From Agromyces allii (GTDB lineage Bacteria; Actinomycetota; Actinomycetes; Actinomycetales; Microbacteriaceae), in NCBI RefSeq assembly GCF_009749385.1, contig NZ_WBIN01000018.1, positions 1 to 64,000 of the forward strand: a DNA stretch of 64,000 nucleotides. Reading direction: 5' to 3'. The position numbers and the translations under genes were made by a program. The stretch's first letter is position 1; every line of letters starts with the position of its first letter. Below, one piece after another: positions 23,120-31,103 of the stretch. Below the pieces are notes generated by a model. It did not search any database, was not told the DNA's origin, and was given only the letters and a program-made list of their open reading frames with translations.

Positions 23120-24853
23120 TTACTGCTGGTGTGTCGGCGCGAACATGCGCAACACGGCGGGCACGACCACGACGGCGGGGCCGGGCTCTGCGAAGGTGCG
23201 GGCGACGGTCTCGCCCACGTCTTCGAGGGTCGACTCGTGCGCCGTCACGCCGAAGGAGCGTGCGAGGGCGACGAAGTCGGGACGGGCGAGTTCGGTGGCG
23301 GTGGCCTGCCCGAACGCGCCGGTCATGTACTCGCGGAGGATGCCGTAGCCTCCGTCGTCGATGATCAGCCAGGTCACGTCGGCATCGTGCTGGCGGGCGG
23401 TGGCGAGCTCGGCGATGGAGTACATCGCGCCGCCGTCGCCCGAGACCGCGAGCGTGCGCCGGCCGGAGCCGATCGCCGCAGCGAGTGCTGCCGGGAACGC
23501 GAAGCCGAGTCCGCCCGATCCCTGCGCGGAGTGGAACTCGCCCTGCTGCGGATCCCACGCCGACCAGGCCCAGTAGCCCGAGATCGTCATGTCCCAGAAC
23601 GTGTGCACGTCGGCGGGCACCGCGGTCCGAAGGTCGGCCATGAGTCCGAGCTCGGGTGCGAGGTCCTGTGCGGCGAGCCGTGCCTCGACGGCGGCGCGGA
23701 GGCGGGCGGCGATCTCGGCGCCACGGCTCGGAGCATCCGCGGAGGGCTGCCCGGAGACAGCCGGCCGGGTGGGCCGCGCGGGCAGCCGGTCCGCGATCGC
23801 CGAAAGTGCGAGCGCGGCATCCGCATGGATGCCGAGACCCGGGTAGTTGGAGCCGAGCACGCGCGGCTCCGCGTCGACCTGGATCAGCCGGCCCTCGGGC
23901 GCGAACGTGAAGTAGTTGCTCGTGACCTCGCCGATGGCGGTGCCGACGGCGAGCAGCACGTCGGCCTGCTCGAGCAGCTCGGTCGTGTGGCGGTCCTCGA
24001 TCCAGGATGCCGCGGAGAGCGGGTGGTCGAACGCGATCGCGCCCTTGCCGCCGACCGTCGACACGACCGGGGCGTCGAGCGCCTCTGCCAGGCGGCGGAG
24101 CGCCGCGCGTCCGCCCTGGGAGCGCCGCACGCCGCCGCCCGCGAGGATCACGGGGTTGTGCGCGCCCGCCAGCAGCGCGGCCGCCTCGTCGACGAGCTCG
24201 GCCCGCGGCATCCGCTCGGCGATCGACACCACGGCCGACGACACGGGCGGCACGTCGGTCGCCTCGAGCAGCACGTCTTCGGGGATCTCGACCCACGTCG
24301 GGCCGGCCGGAGCCGCCTGCGCGAGCGCCCACGCGTCGGCGAGGGCCGACGGGATCTGCACGGCCTCGCGGATGACCGCGGTCGACTTCGTGACGTTGCG
24401 CGCGCTCTGCTGCTGGTCGTCGAGCTGGTGCAGCAGGCCCTTGCGCGTGCCGCCGAGCCCGCGGCGCGGCACCTGGCTCGTGATGACGAGCAGGGGCACG
24501 CCAGTGGCGTACGCCTCCTGGAGGGCGCCGAGCGCGGTGAGGGCGCCGGGCCCGGTGGAGAGGAACAGCACGCCGACCTCGCCGGTCGCCCGCGCGTACC
24601 CGTCGGCGCCGAACGCCGAGTTGTTCTCGACGCGCGAGCTGACGAACTCGAGGTCGCTGCGACGGATCGCGTCGAAGAGGCCCAGCGCGTGCTGGCCCGG
24701 AATGCCGAAGACGTGGTCGACGCCGAGCGCCTCGAGCGTCTCGACGACCACGTCTCCGCCGTTGCGGACGTGCTCGAGCGCGGCGTCGGGCGCCCCGGCA
24801 GCCCCGGCCGTCTCAGACAACGGAGGCCTCGCGGGCGAGGTCGGCTGCGACAT
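23120..24853 (-). CDS. thiamine-diphosphate-dependent enzyme (acetolactate synthase-like)
   Basis: A 577-residue ThDP enzyme with all three domains. The PYR domain has the activating glutamate in [19 protein letters not shown] (about residue 76). A central nucleotide-fold domain follows. The PP domain has the metal-binding [17 protein letters not shown] with the distal acidic/Gly part IIDDGGYG, where classic ALS has NN. No regulatory subunit gene (ilvN) is nearby, so this is unlikely to be the biosynthetic ALS. Its place between the ureohydrolase and symporter suggests decarboxylation of a 2-keto acid made from a guanidino or amino substrate. It overlaps the upstream gene by 41 bp. Confidence 0.85.
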   Translation of the reverse strand: MSQPTSPARPPLSETAGAAGAPDAALEHVRNGGDVVVETLEALGVDHVFGIPGQHALGLFDAIRRSDLEFVSSRVENNSAFGADGYARATGEVGVLFLSTGPGALTALGALQEAYATGVPLLVITSQVPRRGLGGTRKGLLHQLDDQQQSARNVTKSTAVIREAVQIPSALADAWALAQAAPAGPTWVEIPEDVLLEATDVPPVSSAVVSIAERMPRAELVDEAAALLAGAHNPVILAGGGVRRSQGGRAALRRLAEALDAPVVSTVGGKGAIAFDHPLSAASWIEDRHTTELLEQADVLLAVGTAIGEVTSNYFTFAPEGRLIQVDAEPRVLGSNYPGLGIHADAALALSAIADRLPARPTRPAVSGQPSADAPSRGAEIAARLRAAVEARLAAQDLAPELGLMADLRTAVPADVHTFWDMTISGYWAWSAWDPQQGEFHSAQGSGGLGFAFPAALAAAIGSGRRTLAVSGDGGAMYSIAELATARQHDADVTWLIIDDGGYGILREYMTGAFGQATATELARPDFVALARSFGVTAHESTLEDVGETVARTFAEPGPAVVVVPAVLRMFAPTHQQ

Positions 24854-25808
24854 CCGCCCGCCCTGCCTCGTGCCGGAGCGCGAGGAGCGAGACGAGGTCG
24901 TAGCCGAGGTGGGAGGCCGCGACGCCGGTGATCTCGGCGTGGTCGTAGGCCGGGGCGACCTCGACGACGTCGGCGCCGATGAGGTTCAGTCCGACGAAGC
25001 CGCGCAGGATCTCGAGCAGTTCGCGGCTCGTGATGCCGCCGGCCTCGGGGGTGCCCGTGCCGGGCGCGTGCGCGGGGTCCATGACGTCGACGTCGATGGA
25101 GATGTAGAGGGGGCGGTCGCCGATGCGGTCGCGGAGCTTTGCGACGACCTCGTCGACGCCCTGGCGGTAGACGTCGGAGCTCGTGACGATGCCGAAGCCG
25201 AAGCGGCGGTCGTCTTCGAGGTCCTTCTTGCCGTAGAGCGGGCCGCGCGTGCCGACGTGGCTGAGCGCCTCGGTGTCGATGATGCCCTCTTCGAACGCCC
25301 GGCGGAACGGCGTGCCGTGCGTGTACTCGGCGCCGAAGTAGGTGTCCCACGTGTCGAGGTGCGCGTCGAAGTGCAGCAGCGCGACCGGGCCGTGGCGCTC
25401 GGCTGCGGCGCGCAGCAGCGGGAGGGCGATCGTGTGGTCGCCGCCGAGCGTGACGAGGCGCGTGCCGTTCGCGGTGAGCTCGAGCGCGGCCTCCTCGATC
25501 GTGTCGATCGCCTCGCCGATGTTGAACGGGTTCACCGCGATGTCGCCGGCGTCGGCGACCTGGGCGACCTCGAAGGGCGACACGTCGAGCGCGGGGTTGT
25601 AGGGGCGCAGCAGGCGCGAGGCCTCGCGGATGTGGTTCGGGCCGAAGCGCGCACCGGAGCGGTACGAGACGCCGCTGTCGAACGGAACGCCCGCGACGAC
25701 GATGTCCGCGTGCTCGACCTGGTCGAGGCGGGGCAGGCGTGCGAACCCCGCGGGGCCGGCGTAGCGCGGCGTCTTGGAGCTGTCGACGGGACCGATCGGC
25801 TGCGTCAT
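24813..25808 (-). CDS. ureohydrolase, agmatinase family
   Basis: A 331-residue arginase/agmatinase-fold enzyme. All manganese-ligand motifs are intact: [23 protein letters not shown], and [23 protein letters not shown]. It hydrolyses a guanidino group to urea plus amine. The exact substrate (agmatine, guanidinobutyrate, guanidinopropionate or guanidine) cannot be settled by eye. It is the first gene of the operon with the ThDP enzyme and sodium symporter. A good promoter and an AAGGAGG ribosome site lie upstream. The XRE-cupin regulator 175 bp upstream is probably its controller. Confidence 0.9.
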   Translation of the reverse strand: MTQPIGPVDSSKTPRYAGPAGFARLPRLDQVEHADIVVAGVPFDSGVSYRSGARFGPNHIREASRLLRPYNPALDVSPFEVAQVADAGDIAVNPFNIGEAIDTIEEAALELTANGTRLVTLGGDHTIALPLLRAAAERHGPVALLHFDAHLDTWDTYFGAEYTHGTPFRRAFEEGIIDTEALSHVGTRGPLYGKKDLEDDRRFGFGIVTSSDVYRQGVDEVVAKLRDRIGDRPLYISIDVDVMDPAHAPGTGTPEAGGITSRELLEILRGFVGLNLIGADVVEVAPAYDHAEITGVAASHLGYDLVSLLALRHEAGRADVAADLAREASVV

Positions 25809-25811
25809 CTC

Positions 25812-25827
25812 GCAACCTCCTTGTTGC
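25812..25827 (-). promoter_or_regulatory. small hairpin presenting the agmatinase ribosome site
   Basis: On the minus strand GCAAC-AAGGAG-GTTGC puts the Shine-Dalgarno core in the loop of a 5-bp stem just before the ATG at 25808. It lies in an unusually A-rich leader with CAACAA repeats. Control of translation is possible but unproven. Confidence 0.35.
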
Positions 25828-25883
25828 TTGTTGTTGCTTCTTGGGAATCTTTTGTTTCGCCACAGGCATCTGCGACTGGAGCC

Positions 25884-25912
25884 AAGATAGCCGCGCCGAG
25901 CGAGCGCGTCAA
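25884..25912 (-). promoter_or_regulatory. sigma70-type promoter of the agmatinase operon
   Basis: On the minus strand TTGACG (25912-25907) and TATCTT (25889-25884) are separated by exactly 17 bp. Transcription would begin near 25877, giving a leader of about 70 nt before the ATG at 25808. Confidence 0.65.
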
Positions 25913-25983
25913 GCGAATCGTGAGCGGATGTCACGGCCGGGCGACGGCCGTCACCTCATGGGCGGGCCGGTGCCGTGACGGGC

Positions 25984-26571
25984 TCAGGCGCTCCAGAGCG
26001 CGGGCACGAGCACCCAGATGACCTCGGCGCCGACGTCGCCGAGGGCCCGCCAACTGTGCGGCTCGTGGCCGTTGAACGTCAGGCTGTCGCCCGCGCCGAG
26101 CTCCCAGTCCTGGTCGGAGAAGCGCACGAGGATCGCCCCCGAGAGCACGTGCAGCACGTCGACGTCGGCCGCCACGGCGTAGAGCGCGTCGCCGCCGTGC
26201 CCGCCCGGCTGGATCACCGAGCGGATGACCTGCACCTTCGACTCGCCGCGCGCCGAGAGCAGCCGCTCCTCGGTGTGGACGCCGCCGAGGTTCACGACCG
26301 GACCGGTGCCGGCCGGGACCAGCTGCACGTCGGGCGCCTCGAACAGCGAGCCGACCGAGATCGACAGCACGTCGCACAGCGTGATGAGCGACGAGACGCT
26401 CGGCGACGTCATGTCGCGCTCGACCCGCGAGAGGAAGCCCTTCGTGAGGCCCGTGACCCCCGCGACCTCCTCGATCGTGAGCTGCTGCGCCTGCCGCGCC
26501 GCGCGCAGGCGGGAGCCGATCGCGACACGGCGACTGTTGGGCTCGAGCGGCATCGGGCGCATGATGCTCAC
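25984..26571 (-). CDS. XRE-family regulator with C-terminal cupin
   Basis: A 195-residue two-domain regulator. Residues 15-75 are an HTH_3 domain (IGSRLRAARQAQQLTIEEVA, GLTKGFLSRVERDMTSPSVSSL). Residues 100-190 are a cupin with GDALYAVAADVDVLHVLSGAILVRF and LGAGDSLTFNGHEPHSWRA. Such proteins (PuuR-like) sense small amines or acids through the cupin pocket. Its position upstream of the agmatinase operon on the same strand makes that operon the likely target. The start may be GTG 26571 or ATG 26562. Confidence 0.88.
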   Translation of the reverse strand: MSIMRPMPLEPNSRRVAIGSRLRAARQAQQLTIEEVAGVTGLTKGFLSRVERDMTSPSVSSLITLCDVLSISVGSLFEAPDVQLVPAGTGPVVNLGGVHTEERLLSARGESKVQVIRSVIQPGGHGGDALYAVAADVDVLHVLSGAILVRFSDQDWELGAGDSLTFNGHEPHSWRALGDVGAEVIWVLVPALWSA

Positions 26572-26675
26572 ACGCTACCCGATCGGCTTCGGCGGTCGCC
26601 GTGGGCCGGGCGTGCCGCCTGCCGGGCGCGATGCGCACTCGGCCTGCTCCCGGCATCCGCTCGTAGAATCTCGGG

Positions 26676-27587
26676 GTGGCCCTCGCCAAGATCCTCCTCT
26701 ACTACGCCTTCGCGCCCCTCGCCGACCCCGATGCCGTGCGCCTCTGGCAGCGCGACCTCGCCGAGTCGCTCGGGCTGCGCGGGCGCATCCTGCTCTCGAA
26801 GGACGGCATCAACGGCACGCTCGGCGGCGAGATGCGCGCGCTCAAGCGCTACGTGCGCAAGACGCGCGAGTATCCCGCGTTCAAGCACATCGACTTCAAG
26901 TGGAGCGAGGGCACCGGGCTCGACGAGCAGGGCACGACGCTCGACTTCCCGAAGCTCAGCGTCAAGGTGCGCGACGAGATCGTCTCGTTCGGCGCACCGG
27001 GCGAGCTGCGGGTCGACGGCGAGGGCGTGGTCGGCGGCGGCACGCGCCTGAGCCCCGACGCGCTGCACGAGCTCGTGGCCGAACGCGGCGACGACGTCGT
27101 CTTCTTCGACGGCCGCAACGCGCTCGAGGCCGCGATCGGCCGGTTCGCGGGCGCGATCGTGCCCGACGTCGAGACGACGCGCGACTTCGTCGAGGAGCTC
27201 GACTCCGGAAAGTACGACGAGCTCAAGGGCCGCCCGGTCGTCACGTACTGCACCGGCGGCATCCGCTGCGAGGTGCTCTCGAGCCTCATGACGAGCCGTG
27301 GCTTCGGCGAGGTCTACCAGCTCGAGGGCGGCATCGTGCGCTACGGCGAGCGCTACGGCGACGACGGCCTCTGGAACGGCTCGCTCTACGTGTTCGACGG
27401 GCGCGGCTCGATCGACTTCAGCGATCACACGGCCGTCATCGGCTCGTGCGCCGTGTGCGGTTCGGCCACCAAGAGAACCGTCAACTGCACGGATGTCTCG
27501 TGCCGCACCCAGCTCGTCGTGTGCGAGTCGTGCGACACCGCCGAGTGCGCGGTGCACGCGGCGGCCGCGGCCTCGCCGGTCGAGTAG
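26676..27587 (+). CDS. trhO: tRNA uridine(34) hydroxylase, rhodanese family (TrhO/YceA)
   Basis: A 303-residue protein with the TrhO layout: an N-terminal ferredoxin-like domain ([28 protein letters not shown]), then a rhodanese domain with active-site Cys192 in YCTGGIRCE, then a C-terminal cysteine cluster ([30 protein letters not shown]) that probably binds zinc. TrhO uses oxygen to hydroxylate U34 in certain tRNAs, the first step of 5-methoxyuridine formation. The start is GTG at 26676. The last codons and the TAG stop lie inside a dispersed palindromic element, giving the ending PVE. Confidence 0.92.
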   Translation: MALAKILLYYAFAPLADPDAVRLWQRDLAESLGLRGRILLSKDGINGTLGGEMRALKRYVRKTREYPAFKHIDFKWSEGTGLDEQGTTLDFPKLSVKVRDEIVSFGAPGELRVDGEGVVGGGTRLSPDALHELVAERGDDVVFFDGRNALEAAIGRFAGAIVPDVETTRDFVEELDSGKYDELKGRPVVTYCTGGIRCEVLSSLMTSRGFGEVYQLEGGIVRYGERYGDDGLWNGSLYVFDGRGSIDFSDHTAVIGSCAVCGSATKRTVNCTDVSCRTQLVVCESCDTAECAVHAAAAASPVE

Positions 27588-27668
27588 GCGCGCCGGCGCC
27601 GTATCGAGACCAGCGCCCACCGTCCGAAACGCTGGCCTCGATACGCTCCTTCGTCGCTACTCGACCGG
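27576..27668. repeat. dispersed palindromic element, copy 1 (complete)
   Basis: CCGGTCGAGTAG (27576-27587) and CTACTCGACCGG (27657-27668) are exact inverted ends. Inside lie inner arms CGTATCGAGACCAGC and GCTGGCCTCGATACG. The left end overlaps the trhO stop codon. Related sequence appears in three other gaps of this window. It resembles a REP-like or MITE-like intergenic palindrome. Confidence 0.8.
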
Positions 27669-27729
27669 CGGAGCCAGGCGCCAGCCGGCCGAGAAGCGGA
27701 GCGGCTCGAGACCAGCGCCCGCGAAGACC

Positions 27730-28824
27730 TCAGTCGCCGTGGTTGTCGGCCTCGACGAGGTACCGCAGCGCGAGCGGGGAGACGTCGCGCCGCGAGTTGA
27801 CGAGCACGATCGACGCGATGCCGGCGTCGCGGTCGATCAGCAGATCGCTGCGGAATCCCTCGGTCGTTCCGGCGTGCTCGGTGAGGGTGCGAGGGCGCTT
27901 CTCGAGGATCCACCAGAAGTAGCCGAGCTGCTCGAAGCGGTTGGTGCCGGGCGCGATCGGCACCAGTGCGGCGCTGTCGCTGAGCGGCCCGTCGAGCACG
28001 GCCTCGGCCAGCGCGATGAGGTCGGGCAGCGTCGCCTGCGCCATCCCGGCCGGCGCGAACCCCTCGCCCCACCACGGATCGACCGGATCCCCTGGCACGT
28101 CGTACCCTCCGGCGTGCCCGGCGGGAACCTGTTCCGGGGTCTCCACGACCACGGTGCCGACCATGCCGAGGGGCTCGAGGACGCGCCCCTCGAGCAACGT
28201 GGCGTAGTCGGTGCCTGCCGCGGCCGCCAGCGCGTGGCCGAGCAGAGCAGCTCCGAGATTGCTGTACTCGAAGTCCGGCGACGGCGCGACGGGTTCGGCG
28301 CGCGCGAAGGCGAGCAACTCGTCGAGCGTCGCGTCGTACGGGTTGCCACCCGCCTCGTACTCGGCCGCGAAGGCGGGACCGGTCGGCTCGAACGGCAGGC
28401 CGCTCCGATGCGTCGCCAGAGACCGGAGCGTGACGGATGCCGCGGGCGCGTCGCCGAGCGGCAGATAGGCGCCGAGCGGATCGTCGAGCCCGACCTCGCC
28501 CCGCTCGATCGCGATGGCGAGGAGCTCGCCGGTCAGCACCTTCGTGATCGAGCCGATCTCGTAGACGGTGTGCTCGTCGGCGCGTTGGTAGACGGTCGTC
28601 ACCTCGCCGTCCTCGATCACGGCGACTGCGGCGCGCTCGTAGTCGTTGTAGAAGGCGTTCCGCACGTCGCGTTCGAGGGCCGTCTCGGTCGCGTTCGGCG
28701 TCGCGTCGACGGGCGTCGGGGCGTCCTCCGCGACGCATGCGCTGAACGAGACCGCGATCAGGCCCGCGAGGAGGGCTGCGATGGCCTTCCGGGCGCCTCG
28801 GGACGACACCTGCCGCGGGGGCAT
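27730..28824 (-). CDS. serine hydrolase lipoprotein, beta-lactamase/DD-peptidase fold
   Basis: A 364-residue lipoprotein with lipobox FSAC (Cys30). The class C beta-lactamase fold motifs are present: SxxK as SITK in VYEIGSITKVLTGELLA, YxN as YSN in FEYSNLGAALLGHALA, and HxG in EHAGTTEGF. Such proteins act on D-alanyl peptides, esters or beta-lactams outside the cell. The substrate is unknown. A paralogue with the same layout lies at 42424. It converges on trhO, with a palindromic element in the gap. The ATG is at 28824. Confidence 0.88.
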   Translation of the reverse strand: MPPRQVSSRGARKAIAALLAGLIAVSFSACVAEDAPTPVDATPNATETALERDVRNAFYNDYERAAVAVIEDGEVTTVYQRADEHTVYEIGSITKVLTGELLAIAIERGEVGLDDPLGAYLPLGDAPAASVTLRSLATHRSGLPFEPTGPAFAAEYEAGGNPYDATLDELLAFARAEPVAPSPDFEYSNLGAALLGHALAAAAGTDYATLLEGRVLEPLGMVGTVVVETPEQVPAGHAGGYDVPGDPVDPWWGEGFAPAGMAQATLPDLIALAEAVLDGPLSDSAALVPIAPGTNRFEQLGYFWWILEKRPRTLTEHAGTTEGFRSDLLIDRDAGIASIVLVNSRRDVSPLALRYLVEADNHGD

Positions 28825-28900
28825 GGCCGCATGCTACGCCGATGGTGCCGTGGCCGACAGTGGTTCCGGACGGCAGCCGGACTGCGCCATCGCGCGCGCG

Positions 28901-28927
28901 TCTCGATGCGCTCCGCTACTCGACCGG
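28901..28927. repeat. dispersed palindromic element, copy 2 (half)
   Basis: TCTCGATGCGCTCCGCTACTCGACCGG carries the right half of the element only. The stop codon of the TetR gene (28916-28918, minus strand) lies inside it, and that protein also ends in PVE. Confidence 0.75.
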
Positions 28928-29494
28928 CGGGGCGGGCGCGAGGGTCCGGACCGCGGAGGCGAGCCGATCGCCCGAGGGGGTGCCCTCTGGGTTCAGCAGC
29001 CAGAGGATCGCGAGGCCCTGCACGAGCGCGAAGCTGAACTCCGAGAGGGCACGCGCCCGCTCGTCGCCGAGGTCGGGGTGCGCTGCGGCGAACTCCTCGG
29101 CGATGCCCTCGTAGGCCCCCTCGACCGCGGCCTGCATCTGCTCGCGTCCGACGGGGTTGCGCACGATGCGCAGGGTGTTCTCGAGACTCGCGAGCAGGGC
29201 CTCCCTGTTGTCGGCGAAGACGGCCGGCATGCCGTTCCAGAGGCGGGCGAAGCCGTCGATCGGCGCGTCTGCGGCGCCCTCGCGGATGAGCTCGCCCATG
29301 CCGTCGCCGATGGCCGTGCCGAGCGCGTCGAGCAGCGCCTCGGTGATCAGCTGCTCCTTCGACCCGAAGTGGTAGCCGATCGCGGCGAGGCTGACCCCCG
29401 CGGCGCCGGCGATGTCGCGGGCGGTGGCCTTGGCCACGCCCTGCTCCTCGATCACCTTGCGTGCGCCGGCCAGGAGGTCCTCGCGATTTCCCAT
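28916..29494 (-). CDS. TetR family regulator of the divergent monooxygenase
   Basis: A 192-residue TetR protein. Residues 1-50 hold the HTH (LLAGARKVIEEQG, TARDIAGAAGVSLAAIGYHFGSKEQLI). The rest is the helical ligand-binding domain. It is divergent from the FAD monooxygenase at 29624, and the gap contains four AGACATNYGT repeats. This arrangement is typical of a repressor that releases an efflux or monooxygenase gene when bound by the substrate. ATG 29494 is preferred; upstream in-frame ATGs (29524, 29560) fall inside the operator region. The C-terminal residues and stop come from a palindromic element. Confidence 0.88.
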   Translation of the reverse strand: MGNREDLLAGARKVIEEQGVAKATARDIAGAAGVSLAAIGYHFGSKEQLITEALLDALGTAIGDGMGELIREGAADAPIDGFARLWNGMPAVFADNREALLASLENTLRIVRNPVGREQMQAAVEGAYEGIAEEFAAAHPDLGDERARALSEFSFALVQGLAILWLLNPEGTPSGDRLASAVRTLAPAPPVE

Positions 29495-29518
29495 GCCCAC
29501 ACGATAGTCGAACGTCTC

Positions 29519-29581
29519 AGACATATGTACTAGACATTCGTTCCACACGATGTTAGACATTCGTGTAAGACATATGTACTA
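29519..29581. promoter_or_regulatory. four direct operator repeats AGACATNYGT
   Basis: Copies start at 29519, 29532, 29555 and 29568, so the spacing is 13, 23 and 13 bp. The outer two are the identical 14-mer AGACATATGTACTA, and the inner two are TAGACATTCGT. They lie between the TetR ATG (29494) and the monooxygenase ATG (29624) in AT-rich DNA. Two TetR dimers on paired sites is the natural reading. Confidence 0.7.
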
Positions 29582-29623
29582 CTCCGGACGACTCCAGACC
29601 GCACACGTCGAAGGGCATGAACC

Positions 29624-30982
29624 ATGAGCACCGCACCCCGCATCCTGATCTCCGGCGGCGGCATCGCCGGCAACGCCCTCGCCCTGCAGCTCGTGCGAGC
29701 CGGCATCGCGACCACGATCGTCGAACGCGCAGCGTCACCCCGCCCCGGCGGCCAGGCCGTCGACCTGCGCGGCGCCAGCCGCGAGGCCGCCGAGCGCCTT
29801 GGCCTCATGCCCGGCATCCGACGCCGTCGGCTCGACGAGCGCGGCATGAGCTACGTCGACGGCCACGGCCGGGTCTACGGCCGCATGTCGATGGAGGACT
29901 TCGACGGCAAGGGGGCGATCGCCGAGATCGAGATCACGCGCGGCGACCTGAACGACGTGCTGCTCGACGCGCTGCGGGAGGCCGCGGCATCCGGAACCGC
30001 GACGGGCATCGCAGATCCGGACCACGCGAGCCCCGTGCTCGACCAGCGCTACGGCGACCACCTGACCGCCCTCGAGCAGGACGCCGACGGGGTCGACGCG
30101 ACCTTCGCCTCCGGTTGTCGCGAGCGCTACGACCTCGTCGTCGGCGCCGACGGCGTGCACTCCGCGACGCGGCGGCTCGCCTTCGGCCCTGAAGACCGAT
30201 TCGTCACGAACCTCGGCGGGTACGCGGCGTTCTTCACCATGCCGACGCCCGCCGACATCGAGCCGGGCTGGTTCGCGATGCGGCTCGTGCCCGGCGCGAT
30301 GTTCGGCATCCGCCCCGACGGCGACCGGTCGACCTCGAAGGCCATCATCAACGTGCGCACCGACCGCGACCCCGCACTCCGCGGCGACCGCGCAGCGCAG
30401 GAGGCGCTCATCCGCACGGCGATCTCGGGCGGCGGATGGCACGCCTCGCGCATCCTCGACGCCATGGAGCACGCCGACGACTTCTACTTCGACGAGCTCG
30501 CCCGCGTCGACATGCCGAGCCTCTCGAACGGCCGCGTGGCGCTCATCGGAGACGCCGCGACCTGTGGCTCGCCACTGACCGGCATGGGCACGGCGATGGC
30601 GATCCTCGGCGCGTACCTGCTCGGCCGCGAGGTCGTCGGGCTCGCGGATGCCGCGGCCGCCGCAGCGGCATCCGCGGGCGGCTCCGGCGCGACCGCGGGC
30701 GCAGGTCTCGGCGACCCGCTCGCCCTCGCGGCCGCCCTCGCCCGGTTCGAGGAGGAGCTCGCTCCGCACGCCGAGAAGTCGCGGCAGATCCCCGGAGGCA
30801 GCCTCGCGATCATGCTGCCGCGCACGAGGATCATGACGGCGTTCGCCCGCGTGAATGTGAAGCTCATGCTCTCGCGGCCCATGCGTCCGCTCGCGAAGAA
30901 GCTCTTCGCCGGCGACGCCGAGGACCTGCCGCTGCCCGCGGAGGCGACGCCGCGAGTCGCCGTTCCGGCCCCGATCGAGTGA
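29624..30982 (+). CDS. FAD-dependent aromatic/polyketide-type monooxygenase
   Basis: A 452-residue group A flavin monooxygenase (PHBH fold). Seen are the GxGxxG motif in ILISGGGIAGNALALQLVRAG, the DG motif in YDLVVGADGVHSATRRLA, and the GD motif in RVALIGDAATCGSPLTGMGTAMAI. The C-terminus has a short low-complexity Ala insert (about 345-360) and a helical tail. These enzymes hydroxylate aromatic rings or inactivate antibiotics (TetX/RIF-monooxygenase relatives). The divergent TetR gene suggests drug-type induction. The ATG is at 29624. It converges on the aldehyde dehydrogenase gene across a hairpin terminator. Confidence 0.88.
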   Translation: MSTAPRILISGGGIAGNALALQLVRAGIATTIVERAASPRPGGQAVDLRGASREAAERLGLMPGIRRRRLDERGMSYVDGHGRVYGRMSMEDFDGKGAIAEIEITRGDLNDVLLDALREAAASGTATGIADPDHASPVLDQRYGDHLTALEQDADGVDATFASGCRERYDLVVGADGVHSATRRLAFGPEDRFVTNLGGYAAFFTMPTPADIEPGWFAMRLVPGAMFGIRPDGDRSTSKAIINVRTDRDPALRGDRAAQEALIRTAISGGGWHASRILDAMEHADDFYFDELARVDMPSLSNGRVALIGDAATCGSPLTGMGTAMAILGAYLLGREVVGLADAAAAAAASAGGSGATAGAGLGDPLALAAALARFEEELAPHAEKSRQIPGGSLAIMLPRTRIMTAFARVNVKLMLSRPMRPLAKKLFAGDAEDLPLPAEATPRVAVPAPIE

Positions 30983-31025
30983 CCTCGCAGATCAAGTGAT
31001 CTCCGCGGGAGGAGATGACCCCCCT

Positions 31026-31058
31026 GGGGAGGAGGATCCGAGTGGATTCCTCCTCCCC
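31026..31058. terminator. bidirectional hairpin terminator
   Basis: GGGGAGGAGGA (31026-31036) pairs with TCCTCCTCCCC (31048-31058), with a further TCC/GGA step and a bulged T. It lies between the convergent monooxygenase (ends 30982) and aldehyde dehydrogenase (ends 31104). Confidence 0.75.
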
Positions 31059-31103
31059 GCGCGGCGAACTCCTCCCGCGCGCCCGAGGATGCGTGCCGGA
31101 GGC

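Noticed and set aside
23120-24853. Biosynthetic acetolactate synthase (ilvB)
   Set aside because: There is no ilvN or ilvC nearby, and it overlaps an agmatinase-family gene, so a catabolic ThDP enzyme is more likely.
25930-25979. Terminator after the XRE-cupin gene (GTCACGGC / GCCGTGAC)
   Set aside because: The 8-bp stem has a loop of more than 30 bases and a bulge, so it is too weak to claim, though a terminator is expected there.
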